Part shown: positions 54,647-62,919 of the stretch, piece after piece
Layout of the letters: every line of letters begins with the position of its first letter
How positions within the stretch are numbered: position 1 is the first letter of the stretch
From: Cytobacillus suaedae
Lineage (GTDB): Bacteria; Bacillota; Bacilli; Bacillales; Bacillaceae_L
Assembly (NCBI GenBank): GCA_014960805.1
Contig: CP063163.1
Location: forward strand, 1,319,584-1,383,583
Length of the DNA: 64,000 nucleotides
Direction of reading: 5' to 3'
Notes under the pieces: generated by a model
Told to the model about the DNA's origin: nothing
Database searches by the model: none
Seen by the model: only the letters and a program-made list of their open reading frames with translations
Program-made: the position numbers and the translations under genes

Positions 54647-54682
54647 AACCACATGACACTAGTGACTGTCATGTGGTTGTTT
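54647..54682 (+). terminator. Terminator after serine hydrolase
   Basis: Perfect 12-bp stem AACCACATGACA / TGTCATGTGGTT, 8-nt loop, then GTTTTG. Confidence 0.75.
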
Positions 54683-54790
54683 TGATGAAATTCAATTGTG
54701 ATTTTACGAGAATCAAGAGGGAATATTGTAAAGGTTAGATTAAGATTCATATTTATGCCTTGAGAGTCATTATTTAGGAATGCTATACTT

Positions 54791-54823
54791 TCAATATCGG
54801 TTTTCAATATCAAGTTTCGATAT
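54791..54823. promoter_or_regulatory. Operator-like ATATCG repeats before padR
   Basis: CAATATCGG, CAATATCAA and CGATATCAG follow each other within 33 bp. The outer pair forms the inverted repeat ATATCG / CGATAT. Candidate binding site of the PadR regulator. Confidence 0.45.
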
Positions 54824-54849
54824 CAGTGAATCTGATTGGTGGTGATTGG

Positions 54850-55158
54850 TTGGAAGAGAAAGTATTACGGAAACTCTTTCTTGGGTTTATCCATATTCAT
54901 ATTTTACATCATGCGAAGGACCATCCTATTTTTGGAGTATGGATGGTGGAAGAGCTCAGAGGGCATGGATACAACATTAGTTCAGGTACACTTTATCCTA
55001 TCCTTCATTCGATGGAGGCAGATGGACTTTTGCAGCGGGAAGATCGAAATGTTGAAGGGAAAATACGAAAGTATTACACGACCACGGAAAAAGGGAATCG
55101 TGTCTTAGTTGAAGCCCAAAAAAAAGCGCATGAACTGTTCAAAGAAATTAAAGACTGA
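54850..55158 (+). CDS. PadR family transcriptional regulator
   Basis: 102 residues: winged-helix DNA-binding domain (LHHAKDHPIFGVWMVEELRGHGYNISSGTLYPILHSMEADGLL) and a short C-terminal helix, the PadR-s2 layout. TTG 54850 has GGTGGTG 6 bases upstream; GTG 54826 in frame lacks a site. It precedes chrA by 17 nt, so it likely controls chromate resistance, as PadR-type ChrI does in other Bacillus. Confidence 0.85.
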   Translation: MEEKVLRKLFLGFIHIHILHHAKDHPIFGVWMVEELRGHGYNISSGTLYPILHSMEADGLLQREDRNVEGKIRKYYTTTEKGNRVLVEAQKKAHELFKEIKD

Positions 55159-55175
55159 GAAAGAAAGGTGAGACG

Positions 55176-56369
55176 ATGCAACACGCAAAAAAGAGTGGTT
55201 TACAAGTGCTGATTGAGATTTTACTCGTATCAACAAGGCTTGGATTTACGTCGTTTGGCGGACCAGTTGCTCATTTAGGTTATTTTCATAATGAATATAT
55301 CCGAAGAAGAAATTGGATGGATGAAAAAAGCTACGCAGATTTGGTGGCATTGTGTCAGTTCCTTCCTGGACCTGCTAGTAGTCAGGTTGGAATTGGAATC
55401 GGTGTCATGCGGGCAGGGGTTCTAGGAGGTATTGTCTCATTTATTGGATTTACCTTACCATCTGTTCTAGCTTTAATACTATTTGCCATGATCTTGGAAG
55501 GCTTTGATGTCGGGACGGCTGGATGGATTCATGGGTTAAAACTTGTTGCAGTAGCAGTTGTAGCCCATGCTATTTTAGGGATGGCTGAAAAATTAACACC
55601 AGACTTAAAACGAAAGGCGATTGCACTCTTTGCTTTAGTTGGAACATTGTTATGGCAAACAGCGTTTACACAAGTGGGAGTCATCTTAATTGCAGGTTTT
55701 ATCGGATATCTACTATATAAAGGGCAGACAGATAAGGATGAAAGTAGAGTTCAATTTCCGATTACTCGTACGTTTGGGGCTATATGTTTAGCACTATTTT
55801 TTGGATTACTAATTTTACTTCCTATTTTACGAGAAATGACTGCTTTGAATTGGGTAGCCATGTTTGATAGTTTTTATCGCTCAGGTTCACTTGTATTTGG
55901 TGGAGGGCATGTTGTTTTACCGTTACTAGAGCGTGAATTTGTCCCTACCGGATGGATGAGTGAAGAAGCATTCTTAGCTGGATATGGTGCGACTCAAGCA
56001 GTTCCAGGTCCATTGTTTACGTTTGCAGCCTACCTTGGAACAGTCATCAATGGATGGCAAGGGGGATTACTAGCAACTGTCGCGATATTCTTACCAGCGT
56101 TTTTATTAGTACTAGGGACTTTACCTTTTTGGGATACGCTACGCCGAAATGAAAAAATAAGAGGAGCTTTAATGGGAGTGAATGCCGCGGTTGTAGGGAT
56201 CCTAATTTCCGCGTTTTATCTACCTATCTGGACGAGCTCAATCTTAGCACCAATTGACTTCGCCTTTGCAGCTGTCCTATTTAGCATGCTCGTCTTCTGG
56301 AAATTACCACCTTGGATCATCGTGATAACAGGAGCACTAGGTGGGCTCGTATTAGGAATGATATTCTAA
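55176..56369 (+). CDS. chrA: Chromate transporter ChrA (long-chain CHR family)
   Basis: 397-residue efflux protein made of two CHR domains. The first has FTSFGGPVAHLGYFHNEY and CQFLPGPASSQVGI; the second has VFGGGHVVLPLLEREFV and TQAVPGPLFTFAAYLG. About ten helices. Exports chromate from the cytoplasm. ATG 55176 follows AAAGGTGAG. Co-transcribed with the PadR regulator. Confidence 0.93.
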   Translation: MQHAKKSGLQVLIEILLVSTRLGFTSFGGPVAHLGYFHNEYIRRRNWMDEKSYADLVALCQFLPGPASSQVGIGIGVMRAGVLGGIVSFIGFTLPSVLALILFAMILEGFDVGTAGWIHGLKLVAVAVVAHAILGMAEKLTPDLKRKAIALFALVGTLLWQTAFTQVGVILIAGFIGYLLYKGQTDKDESRVQFPITRTFGAICLALFFGLLILLPILREMTALNWVAMFDSFYRSGSLVFGGGHVVLPLLEREFVPTGWMSEEAFLAGYGATQAVPGPLFTFAAYLGTVINGWQGGLLATVAIFLPAFLLVLGTLPFWDTLRRNEKIRGALMGVNAAVVGILISAFYLPIWTSSILAPIDFAFAAVLFSMLVFWKLPPWIIVITGALGGLVLGMIF

Positions 56370-56381
56370 ATTGTGTCTTGA

Positions 56382-56433
56382 GGGGCCTGACCCCCAATGC
56401 GTTAAAGCTTTAACGCGGCGGGGGTCAGGCCCC
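56382..56433. repeat. GGGGCCTGACCCCC palindrome after chrA
   Basis: Full copy, core GCGTTAAAGCTTTAACGC, 13 and 8 nt from the stops of the convergent chrA and GNAT genes. TGTC box 4 nt before GGGG. Confidence 0.95.
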
Positions 56434-56440
56434 GTGAATT

Positions 56441-56956
56441 TTACTTATTCCATTCTTCTCTTAAGACAGCATAGTAATACTCGTCCCACCATCCATCTCC
56501 ATCGGGTATGCATTTTTTGAAGTAGCCTTCTTTACGCATTCCGATTTTCTCCATAATTCTATAAGACCCGATGTTTTCTGGTTGGCAAGTTGCCACTATG
56601 CGGTGCAAGTGCAACTCTTCAAAGGCATAGTCTAAGACCGCTTTTGCAGCCTCAGAAGCAAAGCCCTTCCCATAGTAATTTGGATTAAAAACCCAACCAA
56701 TTTCATATGTATGATCACCAAAATATTTGTGAAAGACGATATGGCCGATAAGTTTATCTTCTTCAGTTAGGATAACTGGAAAATACTTTGCTTGCTCACC
56801 TTTATTTTCGATAACAAACTTCTTGGCTTGCTCCTCGGAAAAGACACCCTCTGGAATATACGTCATAACAGTGGGGTCTGACGTGTATTCGTATACTGCC
56901 TCCCAATCCTTCTCTTCGAATTCACGTATAACTAAACGCTTAGCTGTTAAATACAT
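56441..56956 (-). CDS. GNAT acetyltransferase (RimJ/RimL type)
   Basis: 171 residues. TAKRLVIREFEEKDWEAVYEYTSDP opens; the acetyl-CoA loop is VFNPNYYGKGFASEA, then QPENIGSYRIMEKIGM. ATG 56956 is 9 bases after GGAGAG; the frame upstream starts with that site itself. Substrate unknown. Confidence 0.9.
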   Translation of the reverse strand: MYLTAKRLVIREFEEKDWEAVYEYTSDPTVMTYIPEGVFSEEQAKKFVIENKGEQAKYFPVILTEEDKLIGHIVFHKYFGDHTYEIGWVFNPNYYGKGFASEAAKAVLDYAFEELHLHRIVATCQPENIGSYRIMEKIGMRKEGYFKKCIPDGDGWWDEYYYAVLREEWNK

Positions 56957-57036
56957 TCTATTTCTCTCCAATTAATAATTATCATTCAGAACAAGTTCGA
57001 CAAGTAGGGGGGAGTTTCCTCCTAAATATGTCTTGT

Positions 57037-57088
57037 GGGGCCTGACCCCCAGTGCGTTAAAGCTTTAATGTGTCGGGGGTCAGGCCCC
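57037..57088. repeat. GGGGCCTGACCCCC palindrome upstream of csp
   Basis: Full copy with CAGTGCG / TGTCG shoulders. Lies in the divergent region between the GNAT and cold-shock genes. TATGTC box 4 nt before GGGG. The 260 bp between it and the csp start is an AT-rich leader/promoter region. Confidence 0.95.
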
Positions 57089-57350
57089 AAGGATCATATG
57101 TTGAAATTACTAATAAAAAAATTTTAAAAAGGTGTTGAGGGCTAGTAGAATGCAGTTCGGACTGGCAAATCTTGTATCAAGTTAAATCCTTCCTATTGCT
57201 TTTATATTTTTAGTGTGTTATTCTAAGTAAGAATTATTTTTGTTCGGTTCTATAGGGTATGAATAAGTTTCTACTTTTCGACTTCGATATCTAATTGAGC
57301 AATTATAGTAATAAACAGTGGAAAAGATCCACGTTCAGGAGGAAACAAAC

Positions 57351-57551
57351 ATGCAACAAGGTACAGTAAAATGGTTTAACGCAGAAAAAGGTTTCGGATT
57401 TATCGAAGTTCAAGGTGGAGAAGACGTATTCGTACATTTCTCAGCTATCCAAGGCGACGGTTTCAAATCTTTAGACGAAGGTCAAAAAGTATCGTTTGAA
57501 GTTGAGCAAGGTCAACGTGGCCCTCAAGCTACTAACGTTAACAAAATCTAA
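57351..57551 (+). CDS. csp: Cold-shock protein (CspA/CspB family)
   Basis: 66-residue single-stranded nucleic-acid-binding protein with RNP1 KGFGFIEV and RNP2 [11 protein letters not shown] 57351 follows AGGAGGAAAC; an in-frame ATG/TTG at 57318 would add a non-conserved leader. Acts as RNA chaperone. Strong terminator downstream. Confidence 0.96.
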   Translation: MQQGTVKWFNAEKGFGFIEVQGGEDVFVHFSAIQGDGFKSLDEGQKVSFEVEQGQRGPQATNVNKI

Positions 57552-57567
57552 TTTTAGACCAATAGTA

Positions 57568-57598
57568 AAAAGGACTCAGTTAGCTGAGTCCTTTTTTT
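57568..57598 (+). terminator. Terminator of csp
   Basis: AAAGGACTCAG / CTGAGTCCTTT, 5-nt loop, T-run. Confidence 0.9.
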
Positions 57599-57627
57599 AT
57601 TTACCTTAAAATAAAATGCAAAACAAA

Positions 57628-57693
57628 AAAGGCGACTAAAGTAACAGATTCTCCATAAGTAATGGATTCCTCTGAATAAATTAGTTCGCCTTT
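57628..57693. other. 66-nt two-tier hairpin between csp and ykkD
   Basis: Outer arms AAAGGCGACTAA / TTAGTTCGCCTTT (one bulge) and inner CAGA..CCAT / ATGG..TCTG enclose a 5-nt loop. No T-tract on the plus strand. Could be a structured RNA or the distant terminator of ykkCD (minus strand). Confidence 0.5.
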
Positions 57694-57816
57694 AGGCCAA
57701 ACATGTTAGAAAAGATAAAAAATGGTTACATAGAGCATACCACAACGGTGTCGAATTACCAATCTTTATTTTCAAAAAAATGTATAAATTTGTCGTTTGC
57801 TCATTCAGCTATAATA

Positions 57817-58131
57817 TTATGACACAAGTTTCAGCCCGATTGCGGCACTTAAAACCAATGCAATAAAGAAAAGCCTTTTCCAATCGCTGGATTCTCCGTA
57901 TAAGACCATCCCAAGTATTGCCCCACCAGCAGCACCAATTCCGGTCCAAATGGCATAGGCAGTTCCCATCGGTAAAGTTTTCATTGCGAAGGATAAAAAG
58001 AGAAAGCTTGCACCAAAACCGAGAATTAATAAACCAAGGGATTGCCAATTACGATTTTTATGAAAGGTATTAATCATCGCCACCCCGAACATTTCAAAAA
58101 TTCCTGCAAGTATTAAGGAAATCCAAGCCAT
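57817..58131 (-). CDS. ykkD: SMR family guanidinium exporter subunit YkkD
   Basis: 104 residues, four helices. The conserved Glu13 is in LAGIFEMFG; PMGTAYAIWTGIGAAGGAILG and FFIALVLSAAIGLKLVS are typical of YkkD. ATG 58131 overlaps the ykkC stop by one base (TAATG), with GGAG in the ykkC end. Forms a heterodimer with YkkC that exports guanidinium or cationic compounds. Confidence 0.92.
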   Translation of the reverse strand: MAWISLILAGIFEMFGVAMINTFHKNRNWQSLGLLILGFGASFLFLSFAMKTLPMGTAYAIWTGIGAAGGAILGMVLYGESSDWKRLFFIALVLSAAIGLKLVS

Positions 58132-58472
58132 TATACTTCATCTCCTTGAGGAGAAGGCTCACCTGTGACTACTTTTAACCCGATTACTCCAATTAAAAGT
58201 ACACCGATTAATAGGACTTTTTCCATTCTAAAAGGTTCACCAAAGAAAAGTATTTCAGATAGAACTGTTCCTGCTGTTCCTAGACCGACAAACACAGCAT
58301 AGACAGTCCCAACCGGCAGATTTCGTCCAGCCATAATCATTAAATAAAAGCTAATGGCAATGGAGATGAACGTCCCAGTCCATGTCCAAAAATTGTCAGC
58401 GTGCTTTAAACCTATAACCCAACATACCTCGAAAAGAGCGGCAACAAACACTTTTGCCCAATTTGCATTCAT
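58131..58472 (-). CDS. ykkC: SMR family guanidinium exporter subunit YkkC
   Basis: 113 residues, four helices. Conserved Glu15 is in [39 protein letters not shown] and [17 protein letters not shown] match YkkC. ATG 58472 follows GGTGGAGG. The frame continues upstream but without a ribosome site. The leader (58473-58614) carries a terminator, so attenuation is likely. Confidence 0.93.
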   Translation of the reverse strand: MNANWAKVFVAALFEVCWVIGLKHADNFWTWTGTFISIAISFYLMIMAGRNLPVGTVYAVFVGLGTAGTVLSEILFFGEPFRMEKVLLIGVLLIGVIGLKVVTGEPSPQGDEV

Positions 58473-58507
58473 ATGAATTACCTCCACCAATAGTGTTACC
58501 CAATGAA

Positions 58508-58552
58508 AAAAGCCTAAGAGATATATCAAAAGATTCTCTCGGGCTTATCCTT
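58508..58552 (-). terminator. Attenuator-like terminator in the ykkCD leader
   Basis: On the minus strand AAGCCCGAGAGA / TCTCTTAGGCTT forms a stem with mismatches and T6, about 40 nt before the ykkC start and inside its leader. An upstream stem AATTTCGCA / TGCGAATTT may be the sensing part. Confidence 0.7.
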
Positions 58553-58620
58553 ACAAATTCGCACTTGTTACTTGTCAGAACATATTGCGAAATTCCAGAT
58601 AACATTATGTATAGTAACTA

Positions 58621-58649
58621 ACTATAAAAGATTATCAGAATTATGACAA
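58621..58649 (-). promoter_or_regulatory. ykkCD promoter using the repeat's outer box as -35
   Basis: TTGTCA (58644-58649), 17-bp spacer, TATAGT (58621-58626) on the minus strand. The TTGTCA belongs to the TATGAC/GTCATA box that flanks the palindrome at 58652-58703. Confidence 0.65.
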
Positions 58650-58651
58650 GT

Positions 58652-58703
58652 GGGGCCTGACCCCCAATGCGTTAAAGCTTTAACGTGGCGGGGGTCAGGC
58701 CCC
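58652..58703. repeat. GGGGCCTGACCCCC palindrome with both outer boxes
   Basis: Full copy. TATGAC ends 4 nt before GGGG and GTCATA begins 4 nt after CCCC, so the whole element spans 58642-58713 as a 72-bp inverted repeat. It lies 12 nt after the response-regulator stop and in the ykkCD promoter. Confidence 0.96.
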
Positions 58704-58714
58704 TGAAGTCATAT

Positions 58715-59359
58715 TTATTTTTCGTCTAGTTTCCATTTTACACCGATTTTTCGGGCTTCTTGACGATCGGCTACTTGGAGTTTGTTTAAGATGTTTGTTA
58801 CGTAATTTGCAATTGTTTTTACACTTAGATGAAGTTGGGTGGCAATTTGTGCATTGGTTGCATTTTTTGAAATGAGAGCTAAGATTTCACGTTCTCGAAT
58901 GGTTAGTTCTTCATAGGCAGGGTCATCTGGTTCATGGTGAGTTGGAGTAGAAAAGTACTCCATCAAACGTGTTGCAATGTCAGAACCGAATACCGCACCT
59001 CCGCTTGAAACCATTCGTATAGCATTTAGAAGTTCATCTTCATTTGCGTCTTTTAGTATGTACCCTTTAGCTCCGACTTTCATTGCATTAAAGACAGATT
59101 GATCGTCTTTAAACATTGTAAGAATGAGAACTTTTATTCCAGGTAGGGCTTCACAGATTTTTCTAGTTGCATCCAGTCCGTTCATTCCTGGCATACGAAT
59201 ATCCATAAGAATTACATCAGGCTTTAATAAGATAGCACTTTCTACAGCTTCATCCCCATTTGCAGCTTCTCCTACAATATCCATGTCATCAACAGTACTT
59301 AGTAAGTTTTTTACACCGGCGCGAAACAAGGTGTGATCATCAGCTAGCAAAATTCTCAT
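58715..59359 (-). CDS. NarL/LuxR-type response regulator
   Basis: 214 residues: receiver domain with Asp7-Asp8, phospho-acceptor Asp53 in LMDIRMPGMNG and Lys in GYILKDA; C-terminal LuxR helix-turn-helix (LTIREREILALISKNATNAQIA). ATG 59359 follows GGAGAG and overlaps the kinase gene by 20 nt. Partner of the histidine kinase; likely target is the divergent membrane protein gene. Confidence 0.93.
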   Translation of the reverse strand: MRILLADDHTLFRAGVKNLLSTVDDMDIVGEAANGDEAVESAILLKPDVILMDIRMPGMNGLDATRKICEALPGIKVLILTMFKDDQSVFNAMKVGAKGYILKDANEDELLNAIRMVSSGGAVFGSDIATRLMEYFSTPTHHEPDDPAYEELTIREREILALISKNATNAQIATQLHLSVKTIANYVTNILNKLQVADRQEARKIGVKWKLDEK

Positions 59360-61466
59360 GTGGTTTTCTCTCCGTTTCATATGGAAGGAACGCTCTCACT
59401 CGTGTTCCACCTTCATCTCTTGTTTCAAACATACATTTGCCGCCAAGCTCTGCCGCTTGCTCTCTTATGGATTGCATTCCTATTCCTCCATTAGGGGAGG
59501 CTGCTTTTGCGCTACGTAAACCAATGCCATCATCAATTATTTCAATAGATATAAACATATTTTCCTCGTTCTTAAGATGAACTCTACAGTTTTTAGCGGA
59601 GGAGTGTCGTATCACATTCACTAATGATTCAGTAATAATTCGATACGCAGCAACTTCAACAGCAGCAGGTAAAATGGGAATCTCTCCGGTTACATCTAAG
59701 TCAATTTTTAAAGACAAGCTTTCTACTGTTTCTGATATGCTCGGGTCTACTTTCGATAGTTCTTGGATTCGTTGTTTAATTGCGCCGACTAACCCAAGCT
59801 CATCTAATGTTGGTGGACGTAAATCATGTACCAATGTTCGAATATCATCAACGGTTGACCGTATAGTTCGTTTTAATTCTGAAAGTAGATTCGTAGTTGC
59901 AGTAAGGTCTTTCGTTACCATCCGTTCAGCTGTTGCCACATTTAAGGCAAGAGCCGCAAGACGTGGAGCAAGGTCATCATGTAGATTTCTTCTAAGTTTT
60001 CTTCGTTCTTCCTCTCTTGCTAATACCAGTTTTTCACGAGATTCTTGTACTTCTTCAGCTAGAAGCTTCATTCCAACTGACATTTTAACGCCTTGAATGA
60101 CAGGACCAGCTTGGCGGATAAGTACATCTAACAGTTGGCGTTCATCTTTTAAAAGTTCTTCTCCCTCGGTCCTTGGTGAGAGTAGGAGATTTCCGAGATT
60201 TTCACCGCGGTGAATTATAGGTATTGAGATTACTTCTTTGCTAGGTTCACCTGAAGCGGCTACAACCGTTTCACGACTATCTATGGTAAAGGAAATCGCA
60301 GTATATGGTAGTTTAAGAGAATCTCTTATCGTATTTACAACCACCTTAATTGTATCTTCAATCGTCATCGGTTGTTCCCACTGCTGACTTAAGGTTGTTA
60401 ATACAGTAAATGGTTCATCTTTTTTACCATACATAAGGCGATTAATTAGTTTCTGAAGTTTTACTTTTAATGGTGCAAAAAGAACTGCGACGAGTCCGGT
60501 TGAAACTAAAGAAATAATGACATTCTCTTCAGTTTTAAATAACCGACTTAAGTATGAAACAGATAAAACATAAATTAAAATCACACATACTGAAAGTACT
60601 CCATATACAATCGTTCGATTTACGATAGGATCAATATCCCAAAGGCGATGCTTTACGATAGCAAAGGTTAAGGTTGTTGGAATAATAGCTACGCTTATGC
60701 TAATTACAACGTTCAAGAATAAATAGGAAAGAGGACCTTCGACAACCCCGGGTATATAAAGCAAATTAATTGAAATAAAACTTAGTAGCATTAATGACAA
60801 TCCATAAACAACCCATTTTGTTTGTTGTCGTTCTGTTGGAGTGGATTGTTTTTTATATCTATAAAGTTGTGAGCCTCCCATTGCAACTAAAGCTGATAGT
60901 AAAAAAAGACTTTTAACAACTAGTGGCATGTGCAGTAGATTAAAAGAACTTTCTGGAAAAATCTCTCCTATAGTAAGAATGCTGATATGTATAATCGTGA
61001 ATCCTGCTATCCATTTTGACAAAAACCTTCCTTTTGGAAAAAGCATAAAAAACAGAAGGAATGTACACCAACCAAGAGTGAAAAACAGTTCTGTTACACC
61101 TGTTACGGTAAGAGTGGAAGGAAACACAGTACCAAAGGTAACAAGCATAAATCCTGCTAAAAGTCCCATTGGTTCAAAAAAGCATTTCCAGATGACAATT
61201 GCTGCAGCTATATAAAAATAAAAAACTAGCAATGTATCAACCGTAACAAAGAGTAGTGCATACATTTCAGGCGATATACTTGCGTTAGATAATGCTGCTT
61301 CGGTTGTTGCAGGCATCGGGGCAAACTCGCATTCCTCAAATATACAGTGAGATAATAGCTTATCGTAATAGATGGGAGTATTTGATAAGAACATCCAAAT
61401 ACATATGAGAGAACCAACTATAACTAACCCTTGTAGTAGGCTTAATTTAGCGGAATGGAGCTTCAT
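59340..61466 (-). CDS. Membrane sensor histidine kinase (NarL/ComP-like family)
   Basis: About 708 residues. The first half has eight or nine membrane helices, with an extracytoplasmic loop rich in Cys/Ala/Thr between helices 1 and 2 (HCIFEECEFAPMPATTEAAL). A GAF-like region follows (about 350-465), then HisKA_3 with His496 in RRNLHDDLAPRL and HATPase_c with NVIRHSS and DDGIGL. ATG 61466 is 10 bases after GAGGTG; TTG 61472 is too close. Signal unknown. Confidence 0.9.
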   Translation of the reverse strand: MKLHSAKLSLLQGLVIVGSLICIWMFLSNTPIYYDKLLSHCIFEECEFAPMPATTEAALSNASISPEMYALLFVTVDTLLVFYFYIAAAIVIWKCFFEPMGLLAGFMLVTFGTVFPSTLTVTGVTELFFTLGWCTFLLFFMLFPKGRFLSKWIAGFTIIHISILTIGEIFPESSFNLLHMPLVVKSLFLLSALVAMGGSQLYRYKKQSTPTERQQTKWVVYGLSLMLLSFISINLLYIPGVVEGPLSYLFLNVVISISVAIIPTTLTFAIVKHRLWDIDPIVNRTIVYGVLSVCVILIYVLSVSYLSRLFKTEENVIISLVSTGLVAVLFAPLKVKLQKLINRLMYGKKDEPFTVLTTLSQQWEQPMTIEDTIKVVVNTIRDSLKLPYTAISFTIDSRETVVAASGEPSKEVISIPIIHRGENLGNLLLSPRTEGEELLKDERQLLDVLIRQAGPVIQGVKMSVGMKLLAEEVQESREKLVLAREEERRKLRRNLHDDLAPRLAALALNVATAERMVTKDLTATTNLLSELKRTIRSTVDDIRTLVHDLRPPTLDELGLVGAIKQRIQELSKVDPSISETVESLSLKIDLDVTGEIPILPAAVEVAAYRIITESLVNVIRHSSAKNCRVHLKNEENMFISIEIIDDGIGLRSAKAASPNGGIGMQSIREQAAELGGKCMFETRDEGGTRVRAFLPYETERKPHENFAS

Positions 61467-61532
61467 CTTCAAGAAACACCTCGTCGTATTTTTTTCATCA
61501 TTATAGCAAATAGGAAAGGTAATGGATATATA

Positions 61533-61570
61533 TTCCTGTTTCTTCCTAAAGCATTCCTAAAAAACAGGAA
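61533..61570. promoter_or_regulatory. Candidate response-regulator site
   Basis: Inverted repeat TTCCTGTTT (61533-61541) / AAACAGGAA (61562-61570). The 20-bp spacer contains the direct repeats TTCCTAAA-GCA-TTCCTAAA. Located between the divergent kinase and membrane-protein genes. Confidence 0.5.
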
Positions 61571-61639
61571 CTGCTTTCTCTATTCGTTGTGATTCCCTCG
61601 TTGCTAAGATAAGAGTATCAAACGAAAGGGGTTTTAAAA

Positions 61640-62221
61640 ATGACATTTAATACAATTGCGAAATGGTTTGGGGTTTTAGTTTTAGTAGCAGGGATCATCC
61701 GTATGGGGATGACGCCGGCAGCATTAATTTGGGGAACTGATAGTACCCCGGAGCTTATCATTGGTTTCACTGCATGTATTCTTATGGCAGTTTGTTCAAT
61801 AGGATTATTCCTAGTTCAAAGGGAATCAGGCAAGATAGGATTAATAAGTAGTTTACTATTAATGTTGTTTAATGCCGTTACTGCTTGTTTTGTATGGTTT
61901 TTATTAGCACTAAATATGACAGCTGAAGAGATTCAAGGTCAGGGTCTTGGTGAAAATGAATTCGTAATGGTTTCACGAATTCTAATGATGATTGGAATGT
62001 TTATTGGGACACCATTATTTACCTATGCTACTTACCGAGCTAAGGTGTTTCCTCGCTCAGTATTCTATTTATTATTGCTTAGCATTTTTGGACCGATGAT
62101 ACCAGGTCTAGGCGAATGGGGAGCATTGTTCTGGGGATTATCTTATGTAGGTATGGGGTATGTAATGATTACAGGAAAATTCGCAAAGTCTCAAACGATT
62201 AATGAAACAATAGCTGTATAA
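61640..62221 (+). CDS. Six-helix membrane protein, unknown function
   Basis: 193 residues with about six hydrophobic segments and short loops; no family recognised. ATG 61640 is 8 bases after AAAGGGG. Divergent from the two-component genes with the candidate operator between them, so it may be their target (inference). Clear terminator after the stop. Confidence 0.72.
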   Translation: MTFNTIAKWFGVLVLVAGIIRMGMTPAALIWGTDSTPELIIGFTACILMAVCSIGLFLVQRESGKIGLISSLLLMLFNAVTACFVWFLLALNMTAEEIQGQGLGENEFVMVSRILMMIGMFIGTPLFTYATYRAKVFPRSVFYLLLLSIFGPMIPGLGEWGALFWGLSYVGMGYVMITGKFAKSQTINETIAV

Positions 62222-62225
62222 ATGG

Positions 62226-62276
62226 AAGCAGCCTGAACTCTGTAGCGTTGACTCACAGAGACAGGCTGCTTTTTTA
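62226..62276 (+). terminator. Terminator after the membrane protein gene
   Basis: AGCAGCCTG / CAGGCTGCT outer stem with inner CTCTGT / ACAGAG, then T6. Confidence 0.88.
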
Positions 62277-62284
62277 CATATAAT

Positions 62285-62794
62285 CTAAAATTCAATTGAA
62301 TAGTATTTTAACTCTTCATCCTGATGAGGGAGAACAATATTTCGTTCATGTGTCATCCCTAGTTTTTTAAGTAAAGCCGAAGATGTAGAGTTATCGACAG
62401 TAGTAATTGCAACGATACGCTCAAGTCCAAGTTGTTGGCTTCCATGGGCTAAAGTTGCAAGCGCTGCTTCATAGGCATAGCCATTAGACTGATATTCTGA
62501 TAATAGTGCAAAACCGATATCTATATCCTCTAGAGTGATTCTTTTTATTAATCCACACATACCAACTGGTGTACTGTTTTCTTTTAGTTCAACTATGTAG
62601 AGTCCAAACCCTAGTCTTTCATACATTTCCATGGGCCCTGTTAGTATATAATTTTCAGCATCTTCTATCGTTTTAACACCCTTATCTCCTATAAATCGTA
62701 ACCAGGACTCGTCATTTAACAGTTTAAGGATGAATGGAGCATCATTTGTGTTCATAAAGCGTAAAATTAACCTGTCCGTTTCCAATACTTTCAA
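62285..62794 (-). CDS. GNAT acetyltransferase
   Basis: 169 residues: LETDRLILRFMNTNDAPFILKLL, then LLSEYQSNGYAYEAALATL (acetyl-CoA loop) and VDNSTSSALLKKLGM. TTG 62794 follows GAGGTGAGC by about 5 bases. RimJ/RimL-like. Third GNAT gene of this type in the window; substrate unknown. Confidence 0.88.
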   Translation of the reverse strand: MKVLETDRLILRFMNTNDAPFILKLLNDESWLRFIGDKGVKTIEDAENYILTGPMEMYERLGFGLYIVELKENSTPVGMCGLIKRITLEDIDIGFALLSEYQSNGYAYEAALATLAHGSQQLGLERIVAITTVDNSTSSALLKKLGMTHERNIVLPHQDEELKYYSIEF

Positions 62795-62919
62795 CGTAGC
62801 TCACCTCACTGGATTATAGAAACTATCTAAACCCATTTTAACACACGGATAGTAATTATTTTTAAACATAATCTCACAAATGGTAGAATGATTTTACGAT
62901 AAGAAATGGAGTGAGGCTT

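Noticed and set aside
58473-58614. Canonical guanidine-I (ykkC) riboswitch
   Set aside because: Only the 3' end is similar; three conserved sequence blocks are missing and the leader is too short.
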